DNA of 64,000 nt from Candidatus Fermentibacteraceae bacterium (GCA_027067855.1 JAMOUX010000002.1:1-64000), one strand, 5' to 3'. Shown: positions 51,076-61,112, numbered from the stretch's first letter. Translations and numbers: made by a program. Notes: generated by a model not told the origin, from the sequence alone.

Positions 51076-52089
51076 ATGAAAATTTCATCGATGTTTGTCG
51101 CATTTCTTTTTCTACTATCGATCACGGGGCTCTCCATGGGTGCCACGGCAAGCGTGATCTGGATGACCATCACTCCGGGGGCCAGGCCCAACGGCATGGG
51201 AGAAGCCTTCACCGCCATGTCCGACGATGCCACCGCATCGTATTGGAACCCGGCCGGCCTCGCGTTCTCCGGGGTTTCCGGGAAACAGGAACTGACTCTC
51301 CAGCACAGCAACTGGTTGCCTCAGCTGGCCGACGATCTTTACTATGAGTTCCTGGGATACTCCAAGTATATAGACGGATGGGGAGGAGTCGGCGGTAACA
51401 TCACTTTCATGTCCATGGGTGAACAATTGGAGACTTCCGAGTCGGGCCAGGAACTGGGAGAGTTCTACTCGTACGGTATAGCCATGACCGGTTCTTTCGG
51501 CACCGAGGTGGCTCCCGGCGTTTCAGTGGGCTTGGGGCTGAAATTCATTTATGACCATCTCTACTACCAGGACTCGGGGAAGGGGACGTCGTTCGGGGTC
51601 GATCTGGGCGCATTATACAGGGTGCCCATGGAAGAACTCGGTCTCGAAAATGTAGGCAAGGTCAACTTGGGAGGAAGCCTTTCCAACCTGGGGCCGAACA
51701 TGAGTTACGGCGGCAACACCGAGAATAATCCTCTTCCCAGGACCCTCCGGATGGGGCTTGCGTACATTCCTTTCGACGAGCAGCTGATGAGATTGAGAAT
51801 ATGCGCCGACTACAGTAAGCTCCTGGTGAACGTCGACGACGGTCTGGGAGAAGAATTCAAGGAGAACAAGTGGGGAGTGGGTACCGAGTTCTGGTATTAC
51901 GACCTTCTTGCTCTCAGGGCCGGTTACATCCATGACACCGAGGGTATTTCCACGATACAGGGTCCCACCTTCGGCGCGGGCCTGCAATATGCCGGTTTCC
52001 AGTTGGACATGGCCTTTATACCTGTGGAGGAGAACCTCCAGGGTGCGGGCAAGTACAATTCCAAGTATTCGTTGACTGTGAGATTCTGA
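51076..52089 (+). CDS. PorV/PorQ-like outer-membrane barrel (UPF0164-type)
   Basis: This 337-residue protein starts at ATG 51076 with GGAGGACAA upstream. A signal peptide (MFVAFLFLLSITGLSMG) is followed at once by the PorV/UPF0164 signature PGARPNGMGEAFTAMSDDA and SYWNPAGLAF, then about 14 amphipathic strands ending in YSLTVRF, a typical terminal strand. PorV carries T9SS cargo from the translocon to PorU. The gene directly follows the PorU-like gene, as in Bacteroidota, where porU and porV are adjacent. A 28-residue extension upstream was rejected. Confidence 0.88.
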   Translation: MKISSMFVAFLFLLSITGLSMGATASVIWMTITPGARPNGMGEAFTAMSDDATASYWNPAGLAFSGVSGKQELTLQHSNWLPQLADDLYYEFLGYSKYIDGWGGVGGNITFMSMGEQLETSESGQELGEFYSYGIAMTGSFGTEVAPGVSVGLGLKFIYDHLYYQDSGKGTSFGVDLGALYRVPMEELGLENVGKVNLGGSLSNLGPNMSYGGNTENNPLPRTLRMGLAYIPFDEQLMRLRICADYSKLLVNVDDGLGEEFKENKWGVGTEFWYYDLLALRAGYIHDTEGISTIQGPTFGAGLQYAGFQLDMAFIPVEENLQGAGKYNSKYSLTVRF

Positions 52090-52093
52090 TTCC

Positions 52094-54928
52094 ATGTACA
52101 GAGCGGTGGTCATCGTTTTCCTGACGGCTGCTGTCGGTTTCGGCGCCGCTCCCCTGGTCAGCGGCATTATGCCTCCTCTTCATGAGAGACCGTCGGAAGG
52201 AAAGGCCATCATCGGATCGGCGGAGACCGAAACGGTTTCCAATGGAACGATGAAGGTTTGCATGCTCAGGGTACAGTTTCTTGAGGATTTCACCGATCTC
52301 ACCACCGGCAACGGCAGGATGAACCTGGATGTTTCTCCGCCTCACAACAGGAAATACTTCCAGGGAATGGCCGACGATCTGGCCGCTTATTACCTGGATG
52401 TGAGCGGGGGGAAGGTGATCCTGGATGTGGACGTGTATCCGCCTTCCCGGGACGGTTGCTACACTCTTGATTACCAGATGATGCACTACGGTGACGATGA
52501 TGATTTCATGGGCGGGGTATGCAGGCTTTTCAGAGATGCCGTGAAAGCCGCCGACGGGGACGTGGATTATTCCGGTTACGACGCGGTGATAGTGGTTCAT
52601 GCCGGGGCCGGCCAGGAGGCCGATATCCGCAGGAACAGCCCCGGTGATATCGGTTCGGTGTTCCTGACGCTCATGGACCTGATCTACTACCTGCCGGAGG
52701 CCGGATTGGATTACAGGGGAATACCCACCGATGACGGCGTCTTAGTGGCGGAAGGAATGATAGTCCCGGAACAGGAATCCCAGGATGGATTCGGCCTTGG
52801 GGTTTTGGGCACTCTCGTTCACGAGTTCGGGCACCAATTGGGGCTGCCGGATCTTTACGACACTTTCACCGGAAAGGTCGGGGTCGGCGGATGGGATCTC
52901 ATGGGATACGGTCAGTGGATGATGAGCGGTTTCTGGCCTACGGCTCCCAGCGCCTGGTGCAGGGTTCGCCTTGGTTGGGTCTACCCTATTACGGTCCGGG
53001 AGGGAAACTACGTCGTGGCGGCGAATGATACCGTGCTTAAGGTGCCCTTGAACGCCACCGAATATCTCCTCATAGAAAACAGGCAGCGTGATCCCGACGA
53101 AGACGGTATGTGTGGTGTCGACGAACACGATTTCGGGCTGGCCGGTTCCGGTATTCTCATATGGCATATAGATGAGACCAGGCTGGGCCGGTACGTGGCG
53201 ACCAACATGGTTAACGTGGATCCGGCCCACAAAGGTGTGGATCTGGAGGAAGCCGACGGCATCCAGGACTTCGATTATTCTCTTCCCGACATATATGGGT
53301 ACGAGGGCAGCGAATTCGATCCCTGGTATCCCTCGGGGTACGCATGGATATTTTCTCCCGAATCTGAACCTTCGAGTGACGCCAGCTGGGGGGGGAAGAC
53401 TTTCGTGACCGTCGAGGTTCTGGACGATCCGTCCGGTGAGATGGAGGTATCGATTTCCAGGTCCGGTATTTGTCCCGGATGGCCCGTGTATGCGGGACCC
53501 CTGAAATTTGGTCCGGTACCCTGGAGCGGCGCCGGCGGCGGACGGAAAGACATGGTGGTGGTAACCACGACCACGGGTTATCCATTGGCTTACGACTTGG
53601 ACGGTGAAGGTCCGGTTAACATGGGAAGTGGTGTTTCGGCCTCGCCGGTAGTGGTGGACGCATGGAGCGAGAGCCGGCTTTTACTGTGCGGGGATGACGG
53701 AAGCATACACATCAGGAACCCTCAATGGGAGGAGCCCGAGGGTTGGCCGGTTTATCTTCCGGACGGAGGGAAAGGTATCTACGCATTCTTCGACGGGTCC
53801 GACGGGGTGATCGCCGTGGCCTCCGACAGGAATAAGGTGCACCTTTACGACCTTGCGGGAAAACCTTTGAAGGGATGGCCCAGGCCGGTGTCCGCACCCG
53901 TGGCCGGAATAGCCTGCTACCCGGGAGAAGACGAAAATGCCGGTGTGGTGGCGGCTACCCGTGACGGGAGAGTCTACAGGTGGAATCTTTCCGGGGACGT
54001 TGTGGACGGTTGGCCGGTTATTCCCGGTGATGGCGAGATGAGTATTCCCATGGTATCGGACATGAACAGGGACGGTTGCTATGATGTGGCGGTCCTCAGC
54101 GGGGAATATATCCACGCCTGGGACGGGAACGGTTATCCGCTTCCCGGGTTTCCCGCATTGCTTCCGTCACGGCCCCTCTGCTCGCCGACCCTGGCGGATC
54201 CCGACGAAAACGGAAGGCCTGACATCGTAGTCCCCACGTGGAGTGGTGTTTCAGCGGTGGGTCCTGCCGGGGCCACGCTGGAGAATTGGCCCGTTTCCAT
54301 GGAGCAGGACAGCCTCGTTGCCGGGTTCGTTCCCGGAAGAGGTGGGGCGGGAGGATACGGATTCGCTTTGGTTACGCTTCCCGACGGAAGGATATGCCTG
54401 ATGAACGGCTCCGGAAAGCAACAGGGGGCGTTTCCCCTGTCGGTCGGGGATGCACCGGTCGGTAAACCTCTTCTTTGGAGTCCCGGAGATCAGGGGCGAT
54501 GGAGGGTGGTGGCGGCGGCCTCGAACGGTAATGTCTATTGCTGGTACACGGATTACGAGCCCCGAGGATGGTTTACCGGCGCGGATTGTTCCGGATGCAA
54601 CTGCTGGAGGAAGGAGGATCTCCCTGCGGTGAACGATCCCGGTACCGTATTGCAGGAAGGTTCGTTCTACGTATATCCCAACCCGGTCAGAAACGGGACC
54701 GGGATTGTGAGATTCGTCCCGGGTGTCGACTGTTCGTGGAAGATCAGGATTTTCAATATCGCCGGTGACCTCGTGGCGGAGATGTCCGGCGACGCTCCGG
54801 GCGGATCCGCCTGGGAGGAGGAATGGGATACTGAGGATCTCGCCCCGGGTGTATATTTCGTAACGCTGGAAATATCCTTCCCCGGAGGAAACCTGGAGAC
54901 ACTATTTCACGCGGCGGTGATCAACTGA
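52094..54928 (+). CDS. Secreted M6-type metalloprotease with FG-GAP/propeller region and sorting domain
   Basis: This 944-residue protein has a signal peptide and an M6/immune-inhibitor-A-like peptidase domain (about 50-470) with zinc site HEFGHQLGLPD (H243, H247, D253), and a Met-turn WDLMGYGQWM. The middle (about 490-850) is a WD/PQQ-like propeller of short repeats such as GWPVYLPDGGKGIYAFFDG and DMNRDGCYDVAVL, resembling FG-GAP/VCBS. The end (about 865-944) is a sorting-type domain, FYVYPNPVRNGTGIVRF, with GDLVAEMSGD and APGVYFVTLEI. It is likely T9SS-like cargo for the adjacent PorU/PorV pair. Confidence 0.9.
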   Translation: MYRAVVIVFLTAAVGFGAAPLVSGIMPPLHERPSEGKAIIGSAETETVSNGTMKVCMLRVQFLEDFTDLTTGNGRMNLDVSPPHNRKYFQGMADDLAAYYLDVSGGKVILDVDVYPPSRDGCYTLDYQMMHYGDDDDFMGGVCRLFRDAVKAADGDVDYSGYDAVIVVHAGAGQEADIRRNSPGDIGSVFLTLMDLIYYLPEAGLDYRGIPTDDGVLVAEGMIVPEQESQDGFGLGVLGTLVHEFGHQLGLPDLYDTFTGKVGVGGWDLMGYGQWMMSGFWPTAPSAWCRVRLGWVYPITVREGNYVVAANDTVLKVPLNATEYLLIENRQRDPDEDGMCGVDEHDFGLAGSGILIWHIDETRLGRYVATNMVNVDPAHKGVDLEEADGIQDFDYSLPDIYGYEGSEFDPWYPSGYAWIFSPESEPSSDASWGGKTFVTVEVLDDPSGEMEVSISRSGICPGWPVYAGPLKFGPVPWSGAGGGRKDMVVVTTTTGYPLAYDLDGEGPVNMGSGVSASPVVVDAWSESRLLLCGDDGSIHIRNPQWEEPEGWPVYLPDGGKGIYAFFDGSDGVIAVASDRNKVHLYDLAGKPLKGWPRPVSAPVAGIACYPGEDENAGVVAATRDGRVYRWNLSGDVVDGWPVIPGDGEMSIPMVSDMNRDGCYDVAVLSGEYIHAWDGNGYPLPGFPALLPSRPLCSPTLADPDENGRPDIVVPTWSGVSAVGPAGATLENWPVSMEQDSLVAGFVPGRGGAGGYGFALVTLPDGRICLMNGSGKQQGAFPLSVGDAPVGKPLLWSPGDQGRWRVVAAASNGNVYCWYTDYEPRGWFTGADCSGCNCWRKEDLPAVNDPGTVLQEGSFYVYPNPVRNGTGIVRFVPGVDCSWKIRIFNIAGDLVAEMSGDAPGGSAWEEEWDTEDLAPGVYFVTLEISFPGGNLETLFHAAVIN

Positions 54929-55587
54929 TGAAGAAGTCGTCTTTATTTGCGATAGTTCTGGTATTGCTGCTGGGCGGAGAATCTTCGGCCCTGAATACCC
55001 GGGGAAAAGCGGTGATGAGATCGGCCCTGTTACCTGGATGGGGACAAATTCATCTGGGCCACGAAACCAGGGGCCTGGTTTTCGTGGGGGTGGACCTGGC
55101 TACCTGGGCCGGCGTAGGACTGTCGTACCTGGAAGGCGTCTTCAAAAGGGATGATTACACTTGGCTGGCGTCGTCACAGGCGGGTATCTTCGTGGAAGGA
55201 CGTTCGAGAGACTTTCTCGACGACCTTTCCAATTTCGATTCCAGTACGGAATACAACGACTACGTTCACAGGCTTGCAAGGTACTATTACCCCGACGATC
55301 CGGAAGCTCAGAGGAAGTACTACGAAACCCATGCAAGATATGGTGACGATGCCTGGGACTGGTCTTCGGAAGAGGCCCGGGTCACCTTTGCGAGGCATCT
55401 GCAGGATAGCCGTCAGTGGTTTCGCAGAAGCCTTTACATCGCGGCCTTTGCCCTGGTCAACAGGGTCGTCAGCATTATAGACGTTTCGCTGCTGAAGGAG
55501 GCGGATACCGGTATGTACACCTCGCTGAACTTTCCCGACCGCCGGGACTTCTCCTCGTTCAGGTTCGTCGTGGGAGCGAGGTTCTGA
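54928..55587 (+). CDS. DUF5683-like small membrane-associated protein
   Basis: This 219-residue protein has a signal peptide and the motif RSALLPGWGQIHLGHETRG (about 30-48). This is the P-G-x-G-Q-x-x-x-G element of DUF5683/TM2-like proteins found beside T9SS-type genes in Bacteroidota-related bacteria. Hydrophobic stretches at about 48-66 and 168-185 suggest two TM helices around a polar, Tyr/Asp-rich middle (HRLARYYYPDDPEAQRKYY). Its ATG overlaps the protease stop (ATGA) and its TGA overlaps the next start. The function is unknown, but its coupling to both proteases argues for a role in the same secretion process. Confidence 0.7.
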   Translation: MKKSSLFAIVLVLLLGGESSALNTRGKAVMRSALLPGWGQIHLGHETRGLVFVGVDLATWAGVGLSYLEGVFKRDDYTWLASSQAGIFVEGRSRDFLDDLSNFDSSTEYNDYVHRLARYYYPDDPEAQRKYYETHARYGDDAWDWSSEEARVTFARHLQDSRQWFRRSLYIAAFALVNRVVSIIDVSLLKEADTGMYTSLNFPDRRDFSSFRFVVGARF

Positions 55588-57260
55588 TGGTTTCGCATCT
55601 GCTGGCCGCCCTCCTTGTCCTGGGATCCTCCCCGAACCCGCCGATGTGGACGGATGGAACACCGCTGGTTCCCGGGATAATGGAGATGACCGGGCGTCAC
55701 GACCCCACGGTTCTTCCCTCCGGTCCCCTGGCCTCCGGGGATAAGGGACACGAGGTAGGAGACACCATCAATTTCTGGGCCATCGATTATAGCGGTGAAT
55801 ATCCGAAATTTTACATTACCCCGGCCACATGCAGGTATGTGGGGGGACGTACCTACATCTTCGTGGAGGACAGCCAGTGGGAGGTGAACTACGACCAGGA
55901 GGCGCTCGCGGCCTTTGCCCAATCCCTGGAACATAGTACCCCTGCGTGCTCCCTGGGTATCGTAGAAAGGGACACGCAGGTATTCGGCGGGATTCCCGAC
56001 GAGATCGACGGTGATCCCAAAGTGTACTTCCTCGTGCTGGACATCCGGGACGGGTTCGATCCCCTGGAAGGTGGTTCGTACATAGCCGGTTTCTTCAGCC
56101 CTTACAACCAGTTCACGGAGACGGAGGCTTACCTTTACTACGGAGGTCATTCCAACGAGGTGGAAATGCTGTATATCGACTGTTTTCCGGCCGACCAGTA
56201 CGATGCGGCTTACACGGCGTCCCACGAGTTGGTTCACCTGATACAATGGGGATTGAAACCTTTCAACTCCGAGGAATTGTGGGTGATTGAGAATCAGGCC
56301 CAGGCGGGGACCTTCGTCTGCGGATACCCGGCGTTCCAGGTCACGACCTTTCTGGAGGTGGGCGGAGTAACACCCATAAAGTGGACCGACCTCAATGATA
56401 TGGTCGAATACGTGGCCGGTTACGGGGCCGGTTACCTCTTCTTCGCATACCTGTTCGAGCACTACGGCGGGGAAGATTACCTGTACAGGTCGCTGAGAAC
56501 CTCCGAAGGGGGTATCCAGGGGATTTCACAGGCGATCCTGGAGGCTACCGGGGAATATCCCGATATGGACCGGATACTGGCGGACTGGATGTTGGCATGC
56601 TGGATAGACGATCCCGGGTTCGGTAACGGGAGATACGGATGGAAGTCGTTCAGGATAGCCGATTATGATACCATCGCCCCCGGCAACAGGCCGGGCCTGG
56701 ATTACGACTTTCTGGTGGAACGGGATCCGTTCCTGTCTTCCGGTCATCGTCTCTCGTCGTACCAGGGTGGTTATTACACCGTAAGTCCCCAGGTGGGCGG
56801 CAGTTTCAGGGCCGATGCCTACGGGCTCGGTACCCTGACCTCGTATGTTTACGATCCGGCGGCCGGGACACTGTCGGAAGTGGGAACCGGCATGTCCGGC
56901 GACGTATCGATACCACTCCCCCTGGATGGGGATATATTGCTACTGTGCAGCTCGTTCAGCGGACTGAATCTGGACGTGGCCGCAGGTTCCGTCGCCGGGA
57001 CCGGAGACGTGTTTGCGCTGTATCCCCAGCCGTGTCACGGAACTCTGTACCTGCAGTTCATGTCTGACGGATCCGACGTGGTTTTCGAGATTTTTTCCGT
57101 GGACTCCCGCCACGTGGACACGGTGGAGTTCGAGTCTCCCGGTACCGGCGAGGTCACCCTGGCCTTGCCGGTGGTGGCCGACATGGCCTCGGGGACCTAC
57201 CTGTACAGGTTCAAGCAAGGGAGCAGGGTTGAAACCGGCTCGTTCGCCGTGGTGCGTTAG
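55587..57260 (+). CDS. M30-type secreted metallopeptidase with sorting-like C-terminus
   Basis: This 557-residue protein starts at ATG 55587, overlapping the previous stop (TGATG). It has a signal peptide (HLLAALLVLGSS) and a peptidase domain with zinc ligands in ASHELVHLIQWG (HExxH at 213-217) and a downstream Glu in LWVIENQAQAG (E235). This is the hyicolysin/M30 pattern rather than the aspzincin or gluzincin GTxxD. The C-terminal 80 residues are a degenerate sorting domain, YPQPCHGTLYLQF and TYLYRFKQGS. A plausible T9SS-like cargo. The extension upstream to 55416 overlaps the DUF5683-like gene and was rejected. Confidence 0.82.
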   Translation: MVSHLLAALLVLGSSPNPPMWTDGTPLVPGIMEMTGRHDPTVLPSGPLASGDKGHEVGDTINFWAIDYSGEYPKFYITPATCRYVGGRTYIFVEDSQWEVNYDQEALAAFAQSLEHSTPACSLGIVERDTQVFGGIPDEIDGDPKVYFLVLDIRDGFDPLEGGSYIAGFFSPYNQFTETEAYLYYGGHSNEVEMLYIDCFPADQYDAAYTASHELVHLIQWGLKPFNSEELWVIENQAQAGTFVCGYPAFQVTTFLEVGGVTPIKWTDLNDMVEYVAGYGAGYLFFAYLFEHYGGEDYLYRSLRTSEGGIQGISQAILEATGEYPDMDRILADWMLACWIDDPGFGNGRYGWKSFRIADYDTIAPGNRPGLDYDFLVERDPFLSSGHRLSSYQGGYYTVSPQVGGSFRADAYGLGTLTSYVYDPAAGTLSEVGTGMSGDVSIPLPLDGDILLLCSSFSGLNLDVAAGSVAGTGDVFALYPQPCHGTLYLQFMSDGSDVVFEIFSVDSRHVDTVEFESPGTGEVTLALPVVADMASGTYLYRFKQGSRVETGSFAVVR

Positions 57261-57288
57261 CTCGATATCACTTGTACGAGTTTCGATA

Positions 57289-58008
57289 TTGGTGGCGTTG
57301 ACGATGGTGTCGGTTGAGCCTTGTCTTCCAGGGGTGATGTCGCTGGAGACTCCCGGGAATCTCCTGGAAGCCGAAGTCGATGCGGAAGGTAACGTCTACT
57401 TTCTTTCCCCGGGACTTCCCCACCTGGTCGTTGTTCATAGCGACTGTTCCCGTTCACGTTACGACCTGGACGAGGTGAGGATACCCGGCGGAATGTGGAT
57501 CGACGGGCCGTGGGGATGGTACGTGAGCTGTGAGTTGTCCGGCACGGTCTTCAGATACGATGCGGAGGGTGAACCCGTTTCCTCGTGGGAAGCGCCGGGG
57601 ATCCCGGGTGACGTGGCGGTATCCGGATTCTCCGTTTTTTATGTGTCGAAAACTGATGGAAGTGTGAGGCTCCTCTCGGATCCGGAGGTCTCGGTCACCG
57701 GGGCTTATTCCCTGGAAGACGGCAGATTGAGCCCGATAGTTGATGGATTGGTCTATTCGGGAAGCAATGGAGCCGTGACGGTTGGAATGTTCGATTCCCC
57801 CAGACCGCTTCCCGGTTCCGGATGGTGGGTTTCCGACGGTCTTGAGCCTCTCCTGGTTACGGACTCGTCGGTTTGCAGGAGGAACGGGGACGAACTGTTC
57901 AGGTGGTCTCCTTCTCACTCTTTCTCAAAGGTTTCGGTTTCCCCGGGCGGAAGATACTGCCTCCTGTGGTCTCCCGGGGCTGACGGCGCGATATTGATTT
58001 CGAGGTGA
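57289..58008 (+). CDS. Secreted beta-propeller-like protein
   Basis: This 239-residue protein has a signal-peptide-like start (VALTMVSVEPCLPGVM). A repeated pattern of short strands follows: NLLEAEVDAEGNVYFLSPG, HLVVVHSDCSRSRYDL, GDVAVSGFSVFYVSKTD, and VSPGGRYCLLWSPGADG near the end. This looks like an NHL/SMP-30-type beta-propeller, perhaps incomplete. The start is unclear: TTG 57289 is used, with GTG 57292 and ATG 57304 as alternatives and no strong ribosome site. Its stop overlaps the big barrel gene (GTGA). It may bind the surface structure or cap cargo; function unknown. Confidence 0.55.
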   Translation: MVALTMVSVEPCLPGVMSLETPGNLLEAEVDAEGNVYFLSPGLPHLVVVHSDCSRSRYDLDEVRIPGGMWIDGPWGWYVSCELSGTVFRYDAEGEPVSSWEAPGIPGDVAVSGFSVFYVSKTDGSVRLLSDPEVSVTGAYSLEDGRLSPIVDGLVYSGSNGAVTVGMFDSPRPLPGSGWWVSDGLEPLLVTDSSVCRRNGDELFRWSPSHSFSKVSVSPGGRYCLLWSPGADGAILISR

Positions 58009-61000
58009 TTTCCGGTATTGTCGCTCTGTTCGCGCTGGCATCCATCACGCTGGAAGTGGAGAGCGACGGATCATCCTTTTTCGAAATACCCGATTCCCTG
58101 TGGGTGGCGCCGGGTACCGTAATCGCCGTGGTCTCCGGTGACACCCTGGAAGCCGTTCCAGGAGTTTCAGGCGCCAGGACCGGAATTTTTCTATCGCCGG
58201 TTCCCCGACCGGGGGACACGATCGTTCTCACTTTCGAAGTATTGCCCCTGAACGTTCCCACGTCCGTGGCCCTGGAAATAGGAACCGCCGGAATGGAATT
58301 CGAGGAAGTATCGAACCGGGAACGGTCGTGGGAATCCGCGGACGGTGGTCTTTATGTCTCCGGATCTAAAAGGATCGGTTTTTCCGTTGGAGAGGGTGGC
58401 GGCCTGGACCAGGGCACCAGGATTTCGGTGGAAGGAACGGCGGCGCCCGGAATCACGGTTTCCGGCAATGTTACGGACAGGGAACTGGGGCCCTATTCGT
58501 CGGAACTCGCGTCACAGTTGGACAGGATATTCTTCGAGGTCGAAGGAAGGGAATGGAAGACCAGGCTTGGCGATATGGAATGGAGAAGCGGAGAGGGAAC
58601 CGGTCCCATGGCGTGGAGGCGCGAGGTGAGCGGAATAGATGCCGGTGCCCATGTCGGAGGAGGCTTCACGGTGGGAGCCGGGTATGGAACCTCGGCGGAT
58701 ACCAGGAAGCGGACGGTTTTCCTGACGCAGGAAGGAGTTCAAGGGCCGTACCGGGTTACCTCGGGATGGGAGATCGCTCCCGGAAGCGAACGGGTATGGC
58801 TGGACGGAGAGTTGCTTTGCCGAGGCTCGACGGAGGATTACGAGATGGAATACTCCGCGGGTCTGCTCACTTTCACTCCATCTAGGTTGATAAGAGAGGG
58901 ACAAAGGGTGGAGGTGACATTCTTTCAGCGAGGGGACGGTTTCAGAAAAGACCTGGTGAACGCGGCCGGTTCGTACGTAGACGGATCCCTTTCCGTTGAA
59001 GTGAAGGGTTTCTCCAGCGGCGACGACAGGAATTCCCCCCTGGGTTTCGTTCTGACTCCGGAAGCCATGGCCGCTTTGGCCGCCGCCGGTGAAGATTCTT
59101 CGATGGCCTGGGTGGACGGCGGTGAGTACGTGGGGGATGGGAATGGGGATTATACCCTGGATTCCCTGGAACACTTCGTGTACCGGGGGCCGGATCAGGG
59201 TGACTGGAGCGTCGTGTTCGGTAGACCGCCGGACGGAAACGGTGACTACGTTTATGACAGCCAGCTGGGGGGGTATCTTTGGATCGGGGAAGGGGAAGGC
59301 ACTCACCTGCCCAGGCAATACGTCCAGATTCCTTCTTCTTATGAGACCGGTGCGGCGGCCGCGTCCCTCGACGGAGAAGAACTCGACCTGCACATGGAAG
59401 CGGCGCTCTCCAGGAGGACCGGTAACCTGTTCAACCCCGGGGAAACCACCAGGGAGGGGACCTATCTGTCGGGTTCCGGTGACATGGAGTTTTGGGAGGG
59501 GGGGCCCGGAATAACCGTGAAAGGAAGGTTCGTTTCCTGCGGATACCGTTCTCCCGGTCGGCTGGAGGCCGACAGCTCGCTTTCCTCATGGTCGTTGCCC
59601 GCGGGTTATAACGGTAACGATAACCTCCTGTCCGTGGGATTGGGGGGAGACAGGCTGATGTTCAGGGGCGGAGGAAGATACCTCGAGGAGGGTGGAATAG
59701 TGGAGCGATACTCGCTCTCTACGGAACCTTTGCTTGCCGGATTATGTTTTTCCTCGAGGGGGTATACGCTTAAACGTGTGGGCACTACCGGGTTGGCTGT
59801 CGGAGGGATATCCGGCATCGGACTCTCCGTCATCCCGGAGCAAGGTTCGCTGAAGCCCTTTGCCGGTTTCGAGACTTCCGGGGAGACGTGGGCCGACAGT
59901 GTGCACGGGCCCGTGAGGACCGGCTTCGGAGGTGCTCTGCTCGAAACTCCGGATATGAAAGGGTCGCTGAGACTGGAGCTTCGGCGTGACGCCAGGGAGG
60001 GGGGCGGGGCTCCGGGTCCGATGAGGGTATTCAGGGGAAAACTGGAAGGCTCGTATACTTTTATGGAGTACAGCTTGAAAGGGAGCCTGGAACATTCCCT
60101 CACCGGTTACGACGAGGGGGGAAGATTGCAGGCGGACGCCGTGCGGCTTTCATTCACCGGAATTTCGGGGGACCTGTGGTCGGAAACGGCGTATAGTGCT
60201 TCCGGCACCATAAGTCATTCTCTTGAAGTAGTTTATGTTTATGTTGGAGAGGGATCCGGCGAATACTCGTATGATCCCGACAGCGGTGAATACTACCCGG
60301 ATCCGGGTGGTGGGTACGTGTTGGTCTACCGGCCCGGGGAAGAAGGGCGGAAGGTGACGTCGGCTTTACTGGAATCGACCGCGACACTCTCCGGGGATGG
60401 TTTCGGGCTGAACGCCGCCGCAGGTATTTCATCGGGGGGAGAGGAGCGAACGGCCTCGTTGCTCCTGTATGGAGCCTTTAACGAGGAGAACGCAGGGGGA
60501 TACAATCTGGAACTCTCCCCATGGATGTCCTGGGAGGAGGGATTGCTGTCCAGGCTGGACCTGGATCTTTCGGTCAGCGACAGGCGAACGGAGTACAGCG
60601 GTCCCGGGTTGCTTGCTGAAAAGGAATGGTCCGTGAAGGCGTCGCCCGTCCTTGTACCGCTGAAGGACCTGGAAATTCGCATGGAGGCCGGAACGTGGAG
60701 GCGCAGGCAAACCCTTTATTCCCACAGAGACACCAGGGGAACCAGGCTGGAAGTCGATCCCGTCCTGGTGGGGAGCGGGCTGCGCCCGGGTCTGGCTCTC
60801 GCATGGGAAGGAAGAAAAGAAAAGAACTCGGGGCTTTCGGCGGAACTTTTCGAAATATCTCCGCATTTTTCGTGGACGGGATCCGGATGGTACTCGACAT
60901 CGACGGTGACGGCGGGTTACATGCCCGGGGAGGCCGAAATACCCGTATGGTTCTTCGACGGTAACAGGCCGGGGCTTTCCTGGAGGGTGTCGGCGAGGGT

Positions 61001-61112
61001 AAGCAAGAAACTGGAGTCGGGGCTGGACCTGGGTTTGTTCTACAACGGCCGCAGACCCGCGGACGAGGGTTGGACCCAAATGGCCGGGCTGGACGGGACG
61101 GTAAACTTTTGA
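58005..61112 (+). CDS. Large outer-membrane barrel protein with SprA-like features
   Basis: This 1035-residue protein has a signal peptide (ISGIVALFALASITL) and then a very strand-rich sequence. Near 258-305 it shows ERVWLDGELL, DYEMEYSAGLLTF and EGQRVEVTFF, the repeated 'G-s-E-x-V-x-L-D-G / Y-E-i-D-Y-x-x-G-x-l-t-F' element of SprA/Sov, the T9SS translocon. Two G-x-Y-x-Y-D blocks at about 378-420 and 747-770 (GNGDYVYDSQLGGY; GSGEYSYDPDSGEYYP) are also of that style. Its size is about half that of SprA, so it would be a smaller barrel. The GTG start overlaps the upstream stop. Family membership is inferred from motif style only. Confidence 0.65.
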   Translation: MISGIVALFALASITLEVESDGSSFFEIPDSLWVAPGTVIAVVSGDTLEAVPGVSGARTGIFLSPVPRPGDTIVLTFEVLPLNVPTSVALEIGTAGMEFEEVSNRERSWESADGGLYVSGSKRIGFSVGEGGGLDQGTRISVEGTAAPGITVSGNVTDRELGPYSSELASQLDRIFFEVEGREWKTRLGDMEWRSGEGTGPMAWRREVSGIDAGAHVGGGFTVGAGYGTSADTRKRTVFLTQEGVQGPYRVTSGWEIAPGSERVWLDGELLCRGSTEDYEMEYSAGLLTFTPSRLIREGQRVEVTFFQRGDGFRKDLVNAAGSYVDGSLSVEVKGFSSGDDRNSPLGFVLTPEAMAALAAAGEDSSMAWVDGGEYVGDGNGDYTLDSLEHFVYRGPDQGDWSVVFGRPPDGNGDYVYDSQLGGYLWIGEGEGTHLPRQYVQIPSSYETGAAAASLDGEELDLHMEAALSRRTGNLFNPGETTREGTYLSGSGDMEFWEGGPGITVKGRFVSCGYRSPGRLEADSSLSSWSLPAGYNGNDNLLSVGLGGDRLMFRGGGRYLEEGGIVERYSLSTEPLLAGLCFSSRGYTLKRVGTTGLAVGGISGIGLSVIPEQGSLKPFAGFETSGETWADSVHGPVRTGFGGALLETPDMKGSLRLELRRDAREGGGAPGPMRVFRGKLEGSYTFMEYSLKGSLEHSLTGYDEGGRLQADAVRLSFTGISGDLWSETAYSASGTISHSLEVVYVYVGEGSGEYSYDPDSGEYYPDPGGGYVLVYRPGEEGRKVTSALLESTATLSGDGFGLNAAAGISSGGEERTASLLLYGAFNEENAGGYNLELSPWMSWEEGLLSRLDLDLSVSDRRTEYSGPGLLAEKEWSVKASPVLVPLKDLEIRMEAGTWRRRQTLYSHRDTRGTRLEVDPVLVGSGLRPGLALAWEGRKEKNSGLSAELFEISPHFSWTGSGWYSTSTVTAGYMPGEAEIPVWFFDGNRPGLSWRVSARVSKKLESGLDLGLFYNGRRPADEGWTQMAGLDGTVNF

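Noticed and set aside
55434-56462. Antisense frame of 342 codons inside the M30-type protease gene
   Set aside because: It lies fully opposite a clear gene. Such antisense frames arise from GC-rich codon bias and repeat across the window (also 62072-63268 and 4080-4925).
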